Shown here piece by piece: positions 17,690 through 26,436 of a DNA stretch of 64,000 nucleotides (its first letter is position 1; every line of letters begins with the position of its first letter). The position numbers were made by a program, and so were the translations under genes. The stretch comes from CAIXQW01 sp046049675 (GTDB taxonomy: Bacteria > Bacteroidota > Bacteroidia > Chitinophagales > Chitinophagaceae): contig JBJORA010000106.1 of NCBI GenBank assembly GCA_046049675.1, forward strand, positions 1 to 64,000, given 5' to 3'. The notes under the pieces were generated by a model, which had not been told where the DNA came from, searched no databases, and worked only from the letters and a program-made list of their open reading frames with translations.

Positions 17690-18463
17690 ATGGCAATTGC
17701 GCAACTGCCTTCCATACAATTGTTACCAGGCAAAAAGGTCTACTTCGCTAGCGACTTTCACCTTGGCATGCCATCGGCTGCCGTAAGTTTACAACGCGAA
17801 AAACTAATTTGTGAATGGTTGAAGTTTGCGGCTACAGACGCGCAACACATTTTTTTACTAGGCGATATTTTTGATGCATGGCTAGAGTATAAACATGTTG
17901 TACCAAAAGGCTTCACACGACTATTGGGCACCTTGGCACAATTGCGCGACGCTGGCATTGCTATCACCGTTTTTACTGGCAATCACGATTTATGGATGTA
18001 TGGCTACTTTGAGCAAGAGTTTGATATCAAAGTATTGCATCACGAAGTTCGCTTAGATATCAACGACACTAAATTTTTGCTTGCCCATGGCGATGGCCTC
18101 GGCCCTGGTGATAGGTCTTATAAAATGCTAAAGGGTTTCCTCAATAATCGTATTACAAAATGGGCGTATCGGTGGTTGCATCCAGACCTTGGCATTCCCA
18201 TGGCGCAATGGTTTAGCCAACGTGGCGCTTACAAAAAAAGCGAGGAAGAAGTTTTTCATGGCGAAAAAGAATACCTTATTCAATATTGCCATGGTATTTT
18301 AGAACAACAACAAGTTGCGCATTTTATTTTTGGGCATCGTCACTATATGTTGCAACACCAGCTTTCTAACACCAGCACTTATACCAATCTTGGCGACTGG
18401 TTACAATACAATAGCTATGCACAATTTGACGGACAAGCTTTATTGCTAAAAACCTACAAGTAA
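17690..18463 (+). CDS. lpxH: UDP-2,3-diacylglucosamine diphosphatase-like metallophosphoesterase (LpxH type)
   Basis: 257 residues from the ATG at 17690. The calcineurin-type metal motifs occur in order: 'FASDFHLG' (DxH), 'LLGDIFDAW' (GD), 'TGNHDLW' (GNHD), 'LLAHGDGLGPGDR' and 'FIFGHRHYM'. The spacing and the GDG..GPGD block fit the LpxH class, which removes UMP from UDP-diacylglucosamine to make lipid X in lipid A synthesis at the inner membrane. The gldD gene follows 18 bp later in the same frame, so the two are probably cotranscribed. The exact substrate is inferred from the family. Confidence 0.85.
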   Translation: MAIAQLPSIQLLPGKKVYFASDFHLGMPSAAVSLQREKLICEWLKFAATDAQHIFLLGDIFDAWLEYKHVVPKGFTRLLGTLAQLRDAGIAITVFTGNHDLWMYGYFEQEFDIKVLHHEVRLDINDTKFLLAHGDGLGPGDRSYKMLKGFLNNRITKWAYRWLHPDLGIPMAQWFSQRGAYKKSEEEVFHGEKEYLIQYCHGILEQQQVAHFIFGHRHYMLQHQLSNTSTYTNLGDWLQYNSYAQFDGQALLLKTYK

Positions 18464-18481
18464 AATTATTACCTTTACACT

Positions 18482-19075
18482 TTGCGCATACAACACTATA
18501 TCTTAATTATCGTTTGCTGCTTTGTAGCTTCATGCTACGATACACACTTTCAACCACGCAAGCGCGGCTATTACGAAATTCCTTTGCCGAAAAAAGAATA
18601 CGTACAGTTTGCAGATGCTAGCTACCCTTATACCTTCAGTTATCCAAAATATGGTCGCACGGTAAAAGACACTTTGTTCTTTGGCGAGAAAGCCGATAAT
18701 CCGTATTGGATGAATATAGACTTTAACGAGATTGGCGGCAAGCTTTACTTGACGTATAAGCCAATCGCTAGTGCTGCACAGTATAAAGTTCTACATGATG
18801 AGGCATTTAAACTAAGCTACGCGCACAATAAAAAAGCAACTGGTATCGCAGAGCCTGAATTTCATACTAAAAATAATGTGCACGGTATTTTCTTTGAAAT
18901 AAGCGGCAATGTGGCAAGCGAAATACAATTTTTTGCAACAGATAGTCACAAGCATTTTATACGTGGCTCGCTCTACTTTGAAGCAACACCCAATGCCGAT
19001 AGTCTAGCGCCTGCAAGCAAATTCTTAATTAAAGATATCGAGCACTTTATAGAAACGCTACAATGGACAAGGTGA
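18482..19075 (+). CDS. gldD: Gliding motility lipoprotein GldD
   Basis: 197 residues. The only workable initiator after the stop of the preceding gene (18463, same frame) is the TTG at 18482, which gives MRIQHYILIIVCCFVASC, a signal peptide with lipobox VASC. The body shows GldD features: 'PRKRGYYEIPLPKKEYVQF', 'YPYTFSYPKYG', 'PYWMNIDFNEIGGKLYLTY' and 'ATPNADSLAP'. GldD is a lipoprotein needed for gliding and T9SS function in Flavobacterium. It sits between LpxH and DUF3109 and overlaps the latter by 13 bp, suggesting translational coupling. No GldE is visible next to it. Confidence 0.93.
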   Translation: MRIQHYILIIVCCFVASCYDTHFQPRKRGYYEIPLPKKEYVQFADASYPYTFSYPKYGRTVKDTLFFGEKADNPYWMNIDFNEIGGKLYLTYKPIASAAQYKVLHDEAFKLSYAHNKKATGIAEPEFHTKNNVHGIFFEISGNVASEIQFFATDSHKHFIRGSLYFEATPNADSLAPASKFLIKDIEHFIETLQWTR

Positions 19076-19644
19076 TAATTATAGACAATAAAATGGTAAG
19101 CACCGAGTTGCTACGTGAGCAATTTGTATGCAACTTAGATAAGTGCAAAGGTGCTTGCTGCGTTGACGGCGATACTGGCGCTCCGCTTGAAGAAGCTGAA
19201 CTAGATACGATTGACGAGGTTTACCCTATTGTAGAAAAATATCTAACCAAAGAAGCAAAGGCCCGCATCAAAAAAGTTGGTCGCTACCATCAAGACGAAG
19301 ACTTTGGCTACGTAACACCAGACATTAATGGCGGCGTATGCGTATACGGCCTAACCGACGAAAAAGGCATCGTAAAATGTGCATTTGAGCAAGCCTATAA
19401 CAATGGCGAGATTGCATGGAAAAAACCAATCAGCTGCCATCTCTTTCCGATTAGAATTGGCCGTCGTGGCATGTTTGAGTCACTTGAGTACGAACCACGC
19501 GAAGATATATGCGCGCCAGCCTGCAGCTTTGGCAAAAAATTAGGCGTGCCCGTATATAAATTTCTAGAAGAGAGTATCACGCGTAAGTATGGCGAGGAAT
19601 TTTACGAGGCACTCGAGCAAATTGCTGATACTTACTACAAGTAA
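19063..19644 (+). CDS. DUF3109 cysteine-rich protein
   Basis: 193 residues, overlapping the end of gldD. Conserved Cys clusters 'CNLDKCKGACCVDGDTGAPL', 'GGVCVYGL', 'KCAFEQAYNNGEI', 'ISCHLFPIRI' and 'EDICAPACSFGKK' identify DUF3109 (YkgJ/CxxCxxCC-like). They suggest a bound zinc or iron-sulfur centre. The biochemical role is unknown. It is probably cytoplasmic: no signal peptide. The coupling to gldD is a context clue but not proof of a gliding role. Confidence 0.92.
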   Translation: MDKVIIIDNKMVSTELLREQFVCNLDKCKGACCVDGDTGAPLEEAELDTIDEVYPIVEKYLTKEAKARIKKVGRYHQDEDFGYVTPDINGGVCVYGLTDEKGIVKCAFEQAYNNGEIAWKKPISCHLFPIRIGRRGMFESLEYEPREDICAPACSFGKKLGVPVYKFLEESITRKYGEEFYEALEQIADTYYK

Positions 19645-19779
19645 GCATTGTATACGGTAAAGTGGAAGCTTGGCTGTCATCACTCCTCTGCTAATATTTG
19701 TAAAAATTACCTCTAGCAGTTTGCTAGCACAATTATTTGCCTTAATTTGAGGTCGTAATAAAATAAATTAATACTAACA

Positions 19780-21747
19780 ATGAAGCAAATTCTAGCATGC
19801 CTTGTGGCATTATGCGTTTCTACACAAGTATGGTCGCAGTCTGCAGGTAATTCGTATTTCCACGAAATGGATGCAGATGCAAAGGTTACCACACCAAGCG
19901 CAAAAGAAAAAACAGAAAGTGCCTACTACGTTTTAAATGAAGTATTATACGAATATGTATATCCTCCAAAAGGCGAAGGCATCAACTTGTACTACAGCCA
20001 CCACGTGCGTGTACATCTTGTAGACGATAAAGGTGTAGAAAGTTTTAATACGATTGACTTGCCAGCGTTTAGCGAAAGTTCATACAGCATTAAAGCGCGT
20101 ACAATTTTACCAGATGGCACAGTTAAAAATTTAGATAAGAAAAATATTCGCGAAAAAGTAGATGAAGAAACTGGTCAAAAGAGAAAAATCTTTGCACTAG
20201 AAGGCCTAACCCCTGGCGCTGAAATAGAGTACATCCTTGCCATGCAATTAGGACCTCAATTGCAACAACGCGATTATTTTCAAAATGCTATTCCAATTCG
20301 TAAAGCTAAGTTTGAATTGATTAGCCCAAAGAATTTAGTATTTGATACAAAAGGCTATAACGGCTTTCGCAAAGTGCAAGTAGATACGCCTAGCGGTCGC
20401 GTGCGTCGCATTGTAGCAGAAGAGCTAGACGTACCAAGCTTGCCAGACGAACGCTATAGCAATCGCCAAACCTATATGCCGCGGATAGATTACAAGTTTG
20501 GCCGCAACACAGATAACGCAGCAGGTTCTGCACAAACTTGGGAAGACTATGGTCGCAAAATAAATGCTAATTACACGGCTACTGCAGAAGATCTTAAACG
20601 TTTGAAAAATTATTTACAAGACGACAAAGAGTATAGCAAATTGACGACAGACGAGGAGAAAATAATGTGGATTGAAAACCATCTTAAAACGCGTTTAACT
20701 GTAAGTAAAGATGTGCGTGGTGAAGATGCTGAGGACGTCAAGTATGTGCTTAAGAATAAAGTGACAAGTGAAGGTGGCATGTGCTTGATGCATACTTACA
20801 TGTATCAAGCGGCTGGCATCAATCACGAAATCATCTATACAAGCGATCGAAGTAAAGTGGTTTTTGATAAAGACTTTGTGTCTAGCTTAAACCTTAGCGA
20901 AGTACTTATCTACTTCCCTGACCAAGATAAATACATCAAGCCAGATTGGGTGTTTTATCGATATCCGCTTTTACCAAGCGATTTCCAAGGCACTGATGCG
21001 CTTCGTTGTGCGAAAACAGAAGTAGGTGGTGTGGTCATGGCAGTAGGCGAAATACATCGTATGCCTATACAAGAACCCATCACAAATAATCACGTCATAT
21101 ATGCTGATGTATCGTTCAACTTAGAAGAAGGATTGGCAAATGCAAAAATGAAGCATGAAATGTTTGGCGTGATGGCAAGCAGTTACCGACCTGTTTTTCT
21201 ACTCGCCGATAAAGACCAACAAAAGCAAGTGATTAAAGACCTTATTAATGTTGGCAGCCAAAACGACAAAATAGAAAACTCTTCTACTGCGAATACAAGT
21301 TTTGCAGATGCCAACAAAAACAATCCGCTTGTAATAAGTGCAGATGTAGAAAGCAGCGAATTGCTAGAGAAAGCTGGCCCTGACTATATCGTACATATTG
21401 GAAAAGTAATTGGCCAACAGGTGGAAATGTACCAAGACAAAGAGCGCGTTACAGACATCAATATCGACTTTTTACATCACTTAAAGCGCTATATCACAGT
21501 GAAGATTCCAAAAGGGTATAAAGTAAAAAATCTAAACAATTTAGTTATAGATATCAAGCAAGGTCCAAGTGGCAAACGCTACGGCTTTTTGAGCAGTTAT
21601 ACTTTAGAAGGCGATGTGCTTAAAATTGTTGCAGACGAATGGTATTGCGAAATCCTTACACCTAAAAGCGAGTTTGAGCAATTTAGAGCAGTGATTAACG
21701 CCGCAGCCGATTTTGAAAAGGCAACCATTTTGCTAGAGAAAGAATAA
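19780..21747 (+). CDS. Secreted DUF3857 / transglutaminase-like protein
   Basis: 655 residues with signal peptide MKQILACLVALCVSTQVWSQ. The N-terminal DUF3857 domain (about 40-230) has 'YYVLNEVLYEYVYPPKGEG' and 'SIKARTILPDGTVKNL'. The central transglutaminase-like region (about 285-400) carries 'GGMCLMHTYMYQAAGINHEI', the Cys of the Cys-His-Asp triad, and 'YIKPDWVFYRYPLL'. A DUF3858-like C-terminus follows. Proteins of this type are common periplasmic Bacteroidota proteins of unknown role. Preceded by 135 bp without a gene. Confidence 0.88.
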   Translation: MKQILACLVALCVSTQVWSQSAGNSYFHEMDADAKVTTPSAKEKTESAYYVLNEVLYEYVYPPKGEGINLYYSHHVRVHLVDDKGVESFNTIDLPAFSESSYSIKARTILPDGTVKNLDKKNIREKVDEETGQKRKIFALEGLTPGAEIEYILAMQLGPQLQQRDYFQNAIPIRKAKFELISPKNLVFDTKGYNGFRKVQVDTPSGRVRRIVAEELDVPSLPDERYSNRQTYMPRIDYKFGRNTDNAAGSAQTWEDYGRKINANYTATAEDLKRLKNYLQDDKEYSKLTTDEEKIMWIENHLKTRLTVSKDVRGEDAEDVKYVLKNKVTSEGGMCLMHTYMYQAAGINHEIIYTSDRSKVVFDKDFVSSLNLSEVLIYFPDQDKYIKPDWVFYRYPLLPSDFQGTDALRCAKTEVGGVVMAVGEIHRMPIQEPITNNHVIYADVSFNLEEGLANAKMKHEMFGVMASSYRPVFLLADKDQQKQVIKDLINVGSQNDKIENSSTANTSFADANKNNPLVISADVESSELLEKAGPDYIVHIGKVIGQQVEMYQDKERVTDINIDFLHHLKRYITVKIPKGYKVKNLNNLVIDIKQGPSGKRYGFLSSYTLEGDVLKIVADEWYCEILTPKSEFEQFRAVINAAADFEKATILLEKE

Positions 21748-21780
21748 TATTAGCAAGTAGCGTTTGTAAACTAACACTGC

Positions 21781-21788
21781 TACCTTTG
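21781..21788 (+). promoter_or_regulatory. Candidate -7 box (TACCTTTG)
   Basis: Exact TAnnTTTG, ending only 4 bp before the GTG start at 21793. It suggests a nearly leaderless transcript. Confidence 0.45.
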
Positions 21789-21792
21789 CCGC

Positions 21793-22560
21793 GTGAAAAA
21801 CGTTTTAGTTACAGGTGGTACTGGTGGTATAGGTTATGCCATTGCCACTGCTTTTGCGCAACAAGGCTATAATCTTGCCCTTTTTGGTATTGAGCAAAAT
21901 GGTCAAGCATTGGCGCAGCAATTGACAGACACATATAAAGTCAAGACCTTTTTTAGTAATGCAAACTTTATGGACAGTGCAGCCGTTGCACAAGCATGTA
22001 AGGATGCTATTGCAGCACTTGGCGGGATAGATATTTTGGTAAATAATGCTGGTATACAGTTTGTATCGCCAGTACAAGACTTTCCTTTAGAAAAATGGAA
22101 TAGTATTTTACAAATAAATCTTACTGCTGCATTTGTATGTACGCAGCAAGTATGGCCGCATATGCAAAAGCAAAAATACGGTCGTGTCATAAATATTGCT
22201 AGCGCACATGGCTTGGTCGCTAGTGCTTATAAAACAGCGTATGTTGCTGCTAAGCACGGCATGGTAGGTTTTACAAAAGCATTGGCGCTAGAAGGCGGCG
22301 AACATGGCATTACGTGTAACGCAATTTGTCCTGGTTATGTATACACACCAATAGTAGAAAAGCAAATACCCGAGCAAATGGCTGCGCACAACAAAACGCG
22401 TGAGGAGGTAATAACAGATGTGTTTCTGAAAAAGCATGCCATTAAAGAATTTGTGAGTATTGATGCCGTTGTGCAAGCATGTATGTTTTTGGCAAGCGAT
22501 GCTTCTAAATTTACTACTGGTATCGCGATGCCGGTTGATGCAGGTTGGGTTGCCGAATAG
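21793..22560 (+). CDS. 3-hydroxybutyrate dehydrogenase (SDR family)
   Basis: 255 residues from GTG. Rossmann motif TGGTGGIG (7-14), NNAG (84-87) and the catalytic triad S137, Y150, K154 are intact. 'INIASAHGLVASAYKTAYVA' and 'ALEGGEHGITCNAICPGYVYTPIVEKQI' are typical of D-beta-hydroxybutyrate dehydrogenases, which interconvert acetoacetate and 3-hydroxybutyrate with NAD(H). The frame ends VDAGWVAE as is usual for SDRs. It may help use ketone bodies or polyhydroxybutyrate products; no other gene of that pathway is in the window. Confidence 0.9.
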   Translation: MKNVLVTGGTGGIGYAIATAFAQQGYNLALFGIEQNGQALAQQLTDTYKVKTFFSNANFMDSAAVAQACKDAIAALGGIDILVNNAGIQFVSPVQDFPLEKWNSILQINLTAAFVCTQQVWPHMQKQKYGRVINIASAHGLVASAYKTAYVAAKHGMVGFTKALALEGGEHGITCNAICPGYVYTPIVEKQIPEQMAAHNKTREEVITDVFLKKHAIKEFVSIDAVVQACMFLASDASKFTTGIAMPVDAGWVAE

Positions 22561-22670
22561 TTGCTGCTGCTAAAACTGAACTTATTGTGATAACACTTGA
22601 ACTGAGTTAGCTTTGATTTTTTCACAACAGCAGTAGTATTACAGATAAACGCGCTGATGATGTGATTTAT

Positions 22671-22695
22671 GTGAGTGCGATGCGAATGCGCTCAC
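22671..22695. other. Stem-loop of unknown role
   Basis: GTGAGTGCG and TGCGCTCAC form a 9-bp stem (two G-T pairs) with a 7-base loop, 45 bp before the alpha/beta hydrolase gene. There is no T-run, so it is not a standard terminator. It may be a leader structure or an operator. Confidence 0.35.
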
Positions 22696-22739
22696 AAAGT
22701 TGTGAATGCAAACGTACTTTAGCAGTCGATTAAAAATAT

Positions 22740-23576
22740 ATGCAAGCTTACAAGAGTAATATTATAGATACTAACGGCATTAAGTTGCATTACATTGAAT
22801 ATCCTCGGGCGCAAAAGCCAGAGTTATTGTTGCTGCACGGATTAAGTGCAAATGCTTTTGCCTTTAATGGTCTTATTGAAGCTGGGCTTAATGAGCATTG
22901 GCATATTTACAGCGTAGATTTTAGAGGAAGAGGAAAAAGTACAAAGCGCGCCTTTGCTTTTAGCATCAAAGACCACGCAAAAGATATTATAGAACTGCTC
23001 GACTATTTAGAAATTGACAGTATTACACTTGCCGGACACTCGTTTGGCGGTTTAATGAGCAGCTATTTAGCAGCAAAATATCCTAATAGAATTAAAAAGG
23101 TGTTTATCCTAGATGCAGCGCCATTAATGAATCCTAAAGCTGGGCAGATGCTAATGCCAGCAATAAGTAGAGTAGATAAAAAGTTTAATAGCTTCGAAGA
23201 ATTTATAGACAGCATAAAGCATAGCGAATACATGTTGCAATGGGACGATGCCATGCTACCCTATTACAAAGCTGACGTAGAAGTATTTGAAGACGGACGT
23301 GTGGAGTGCATTAGTGACTTAGCAGACCTTATACAAATTAGCACGCACGTGGGTATGGAACCTTGGACTACACATTTCCAGGCAATGCAACAGAAAACGC
23401 ACATGATTGTAGCACTTGACAGTTATACGCTAGGCGAGCCGCTATTGCCAACACATTTGGCTAAAAGTGCATTTAGAAATATGCGCAATGCCGAGTATCA
23501 CGAAGTAGATGGTAACCATCAGACGATGCTATTTGGCAAAGGTGCTAAGCAAATTGTAAAGATTATTAATAGCTAG
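22740..23576 (+). CDS. Alpha/beta hydrolase
   Basis: 278 residues. Oxyanion-hole 'LLLHGLSAN' (HG at 33-34), 'YSVDFRGRGKST', nucleophile elbow 'LAGHSFGGLMSSYLA' with S101, and a C-terminal 'EVDGNHQTMLFG' giving the catalytic His. This is a complete serine hydrolase of the lipase/esterase/epoxide hydrolase superfamily. No signal peptide, so cytoplasmic. Substrate unknown. It converges with the serine hydrolase gene with a gap of one base. Confidence 0.9.
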   Translation: MQAYKSNIIDTNGIKLHYIEYPRAQKPELLLLHGLSANAFAFNGLIEAGLNEHWHIYSVDFRGRGKSTKRAFAFSIKDHAKDIIELLDYLEIDSITLAGHSFGGLMSSYLAAKYPNRIKKVFILDAAPLMNPKAGQMLMPAISRVDKKFNSFEEFIDSIKHSEYMLQWDDAMLPYYKADVEVFEDGRVECISDLADLIQISTHVGMEPWTTHFQAMQQKTHMIVALDSYTLGEPLLPTHLAKSAFRNMRNAEYHEVDGNHQTMLFGKGAKQIVKIINS

Positions 23577-23577
23577 A

Positions 23578-24765
23578 CTATTCTACCACTTTGCGTAGAA
23601 TTTCTCTACGAAAAGCAAGATAGCTCGCACTATAAGCACCTTCGAATGCGTCGCCGTAGTTTAAGATATAGCTTACTGTAGCGCGCTTTTCTGGGCAATA
23701 GTATGCACCGCTCGCGTAGTTGACTTCACCACCTGGGTGGCCATACCAATGATAAACTTGTCCGTTGGCCGGCACACCATAAATGCGGCATCCAATACCG
23801 TAGCTAATACTATCATCAAGATTGATGGTGCTCATCATGCTATTGAGGCTAGATTGGCTGATAACAGTTTTTTCTCTGTAAAGCGCATTGATAAACTTTC
23901 GTAAATCGTCGGAAGTTGAATAGATACCGGTAAAACCGCTGCCATCACCTGTAAACAAACCCGTGAGGTCTTGCTGTACGCCTTTTCTTCTGTAATCAAA
24001 GTAACCACGCGCAACATTGCTCCAAGGAATTTCTTCTACTGGCCTAAAGTATGTTTGATTCATGCCAAGCGGATTCCAAATCAATTCACGTTGCAATAAG
24101 GCATGGTCTTTACCAGCAACTTTATTAATGGCCATAGCTAGTAAAATATAACCGACTGTATAGTTATACTGTCGCTTAGCGCCGTATTCAAATGCCGGCT
24201 CTTTGTCGTAAGAAAAGCTTAGAAGTTTTTCGTAGCTTTTATCTTGTTCTAAATTATTGAATACATAAAGAATATAGTCGGGACTAAACACAAAATCGTT
24301 GATGCCACTGCTATGCTGCAAAAGGTCGGCAATAGTAGCTTTGTCTGCATTTTTTAGGCGGCTAATAATATCCGCATCAAGATACTTGCTGATGGGGTCG
24401 TTCAATTGCATTTTACCATCTTCGATAAGTTTATAAATCATAGTTGCCACAAATAGCTTGGTAATACTTGCTACTTTGGTACTGTGGCACATTTGAAAGT
24501 CGATATCATTGCCTAGGTCGGCCTTGCCAAAGGAGCCACGCCATAAACCGTTGCTATCTTCTATGCATACACTTATACCAGGAATACCCGATTGAACCAA
24601 GTCTTTTGCAAGTTTTGTAAAATCTGCATGACGCGGATGCTTAATACTACTATCATACAAAGCGGCAGCATCGGTGCAAACCACAGTACCACTGTGAATC
24701 TTACTATTATTATTACAAGCAAGTGTCGTTGTAAGCAGTAAGACAGCAACAATTAGTTTATACAT
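23578..24765 (-). CDS. Class C beta-lactamase-like serine hydrolase, lipoprotein
   Basis: 395 residues from the ATG at 24765. This start is favoured over 24837 because it yields the lipoprotein signal MYKLIVAVLLLTTTLAC (Cys17) and has a TACCTTTG box just upstream. The SxxK motif is S100-I-T-K103. The YxN-type motif reads 'YNYTVGYILLA' with Tyr in place of Asn, and the HxG-type motif appears as 'YGHPGGEVN'. The family includes D-aminopeptidases, esterases and PBP-like peptidases, so antibiotic hydrolysis should not be assumed. Probably periplasmic, membrane-anchored. Confidence 0.87.
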   Translation of the reverse strand: MYKLIVAVLLLTTTLACNNNSKIHSGTVVCTDAAALYDSSIKHPRHADFTKLAKDLVQSGIPGISVCIEDSNGLWRGSFGKADLGNDIDFQMCHSTKVASITKLFVATMIYKLIEDGKMQLNDPISKYLDADIISRLKNADKATIADLLQHSSGINDFVFSPDYILYVFNNLEQDKSYEKLLSFSYDKEPAFEYGAKRQYNYTVGYILLAMAINKVAGKDHALLQRELIWNPLGMNQTYFRPVEEIPWSNVARGYFDYRRKGVQQDLTGLFTGDGSGFTGIYSTSDDLRKFINALYREKTVISQSSLNSMMSTINLDDSISYGIGCRIYGVPANGQVYHWYGHPGGEVNYASGAYYCPEKRATVSYILNYGDAFEGAYSASYLAFRREILRKVVE

Positions 24766-24770
24766 TCCCG

Positions 24771-24778
24771 CAAAGGTA
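24771..24778 (-). promoter_or_regulatory. Candidate -7 box (TACCTTTG)
   Basis: Exact TAnnTTTG on the leftward strand, 5 bp before the ATG at 24765. It supports the shorter start of the serine hydrolase. Confidence 0.45.
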
Positions 24779-24897
24779 GCAAAGGGCGGCAATATTACGT
24801 AAATGTTACTCGTAGCATTCAAACATAGTTTTAACACTTAGTGTGATGTAAGGTATAAATATTTGTATTTACTTTGTAATTCAAAGTGCTTTGCAAA

Positions 24898-25257
24898 ATG
24901 AAATTATTAAGAGCAATACAGGCAGCCATCATAGGCATCACTGCCCTAGCCGTGCGGGAACGGAACTTCAGCATACAGTTTGTAATCAGTGCGGCGGTGC
25001 AATGCTTTTTAATGATTGTAAAAGCAGACTATACCGATATGCTTATCGCGCTAGGCCTTAGCTTGCTGGTACTTGCAGCAGAAGCCTTTAATACTTGCAT
25101 TGAGCAAATTTGCAATTATATACAGCCGCAGCAGCACATTACTATAAAATACATTAAAGATGCCAGCGCAGGAGCTGTATTGCTTGTATGTGGCAGTGCG
25201 TTGTGCTACGGCATTATACTAATCGTAAAATACGTCATCAACTCGTCAACCATTTAA
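24898..25257 (+). CDS. Diacylglycerol/undecaprenol kinase (DgkA family)
   Basis: 119 residues from the ATG at 24898 (a GTG at 24886 adds four). Three membrane segments, with the family signature 'AEAFNTCIEQICNYI' (E and N of the active site) and 'IKDASAGAVLL'. The small Gram-positive-type members phosphorylate undecaprenol, while E. coli DgkA uses diacylglycerol; the substrate cannot be told here. First gene of a tight series: it ends 11 bp before the Coq4-like gene. Confidence 0.9.
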   Translation: MKLLRAIQAAIIGITALAVRERNFSIQFVISAAVQCFLMIVKADYTDMLIALGLSLLVLAAEAFNTCIEQICNYIQPQQHITIKYIKDASAGAVLLVCGSALCYGIILIVKYVINSSTI

Positions 25258-25268
25258 GATATATACAT

Positions 25269-25778
25269 ATGGCATCTGGTATTAGCATCTACTACAACAA
25301 AACCAATCGTCGCGAATATTGGTTACTTAGGTTTTTAGCTTGGATTACGCCCTTGCACAGCGGCTTCGTAAGACGCAATCGCATTGCTTGGGGCCTTAGT
25401 ACAAAAGATCTGCAGGCGTTTCCTGAAGGCACTTTGGGCAATAGTCTTGGCAATTTCTTGTACGAGCACGGCTTAGAACCAGTAGACAAAGCAGAACGGC
25501 ACGACTGCTTTCATGTACTACTAAAATTTGGCACCAGCATGATAGAAGAAACTAAAATGCAGTGGTTTCTTGTTGGTAGTGGCAAGCTAAGTTTGTTTAC
25601 AACTGGCAGCGCCATATTAGCACTATGTGTACTGCCCGAAAACGCAAAACTTTACTACAAGGCATTTATGCAAGGACGTAAATCGGTTTGCATAGATAAC
25701 TGGAATTTCTACAAATTACTTAATTGCAATACTGCGCAACTACAACATCTAATTTTTAATACCAATGAACATTCATAA
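25269..25778 (+). CDS. Coq4-family protein
   Basis: 169 residues from the ATG at 25269. It has the Coq4 metal motif HDxxH(x11)E exactly: H78, D79, H82 and E94, in 'AERHDCFHVLLKFGTSMIEE'. The flanking 'PEGTLGNSLGNFLYEHGLEP' also fits the family. Coq4 proteins are ubiquinone-synthesis factors, recently linked to ring oxidative decarboxylation in the yeast/human pathway. Bacteroidota usually make menaquinone, so the role here is open. It overlaps the DUF1361 gene by 14 bp, implying coupled translation. Confidence 0.85.
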   Translation: MASGISIYYNKTNRREYWLLRFLAWITPLHSGFVRRNRIAWGLSTKDLQAFPEGTLGNSLGNFLYEHGLEPVDKAERHDCFHVLLKFGTSMIEETKMQWFLVGSGKLSLFTTGSAILALCVLPENAKLYYKAFMQGRKSVCIDNWNFYKLLNCNTAQLQHLIFNTNEHS

Positions 25779-26418
25779 ACTACACCAAATACTTACTGGC
25801 ATATCAGCCATCAATTGCAGCATAATCGTTGCACGTATGGCATACGAAGGGCATCTGCATGGCGCTTATTTGATTTGGAACTTACTACTAGCCGCCATTC
25901 CTTTTTATATTAGCTGGCTTATAGCAGCAAGGCAAAACAGCAGTGTCGCAATGCGCGCCGCCATGTTTGTCGCATGGCTTCTATTTCTGCCAAATGCGCC
26001 TTACATCATAACCGACCTCGTTCACCTTGGTGATATTAAAGTGCTTAGATGGTACGATGTGTTCATCATCTTTTCTTTTGCAATCAATGGCCTGCTGTAT
26101 GGTGTGTGCAGTATTTATATGCTAAAGACATTCTACAGCAAATACTTTTTACAATTTGAACTGAACATTCTGCAAATAATAGTTTGCGCAGCGAGTGGTT
26201 ATGGTGTTTACATCGGGCGTTGTCTACGATGGAATAGCTGGAGTGTGATAACGCATCCCCTTGCCTTACTAAAGGAAAGTGCAAGGCATATGTATACTAC
26301 GCCTATGGCATTTAAAGCTTGGGCATTTACTGGCGCCGTTGGCATGGTACTATTGGCTAGCCTATTTGTTTTAGAAAATCTACAATCAGCCATGCAGCCA
26401 ATGCACAGCAAGCATTAA
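25765..26418 (+). CDS. DUF1361 membrane protein
   Basis: 217 residues, six or so membrane segments. DUF1361 hallmarks are 'LIWNLLLAAIPFYISWLI', 'LLFLPNAPYIITDLVHLG' and 'YGVYIGRCLRWNSWSV'. Inner membrane, function unknown. It starts inside the end of the Coq4-like gene; the polysaccharide deacetylase gene follows 18 bp later with its own -7 box between them. Confidence 0.92.
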   Translation: MNIHKLHQILTGISAINCSIIVARMAYEGHLHGAYLIWNLLLAAIPFYISWLIAARQNSSVAMRAAMFVAWLLFLPNAPYIITDLVHLGDIKVLRWYDVFIIFSFAINGLLYGVCSIYMLKTFYSKYFLQFELNILQIIVCAASGYGVYIGRCLRWNSWSVITHPLALLKESARHMYTTPMAFKAWAFTGAVGMVLLASLFVLENLQSAMQPMHSKH

Positions 26419-26423
26419 TCTGC

Positions 26424-26431
26424 TACATTTG
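26424..26431 (+). promoter_or_regulatory. Candidate -7 box (TACATTTG)
   Basis: Exact TAnnTTTG ending 5 bp before the ATG at 26437. It may give the deacetylase gene its own transcript inside the four-gene series. Confidence 0.45.
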
Positions 26432-26436
26432 CATGA

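Noticed and set aside
23578..24765. Antibiotic-resistance beta-lactamase
   Set aside because: The motif set (YNY, GHPGG) and lipoprotein signal fit the wider serine hydrolase family; resistance cannot be claimed.
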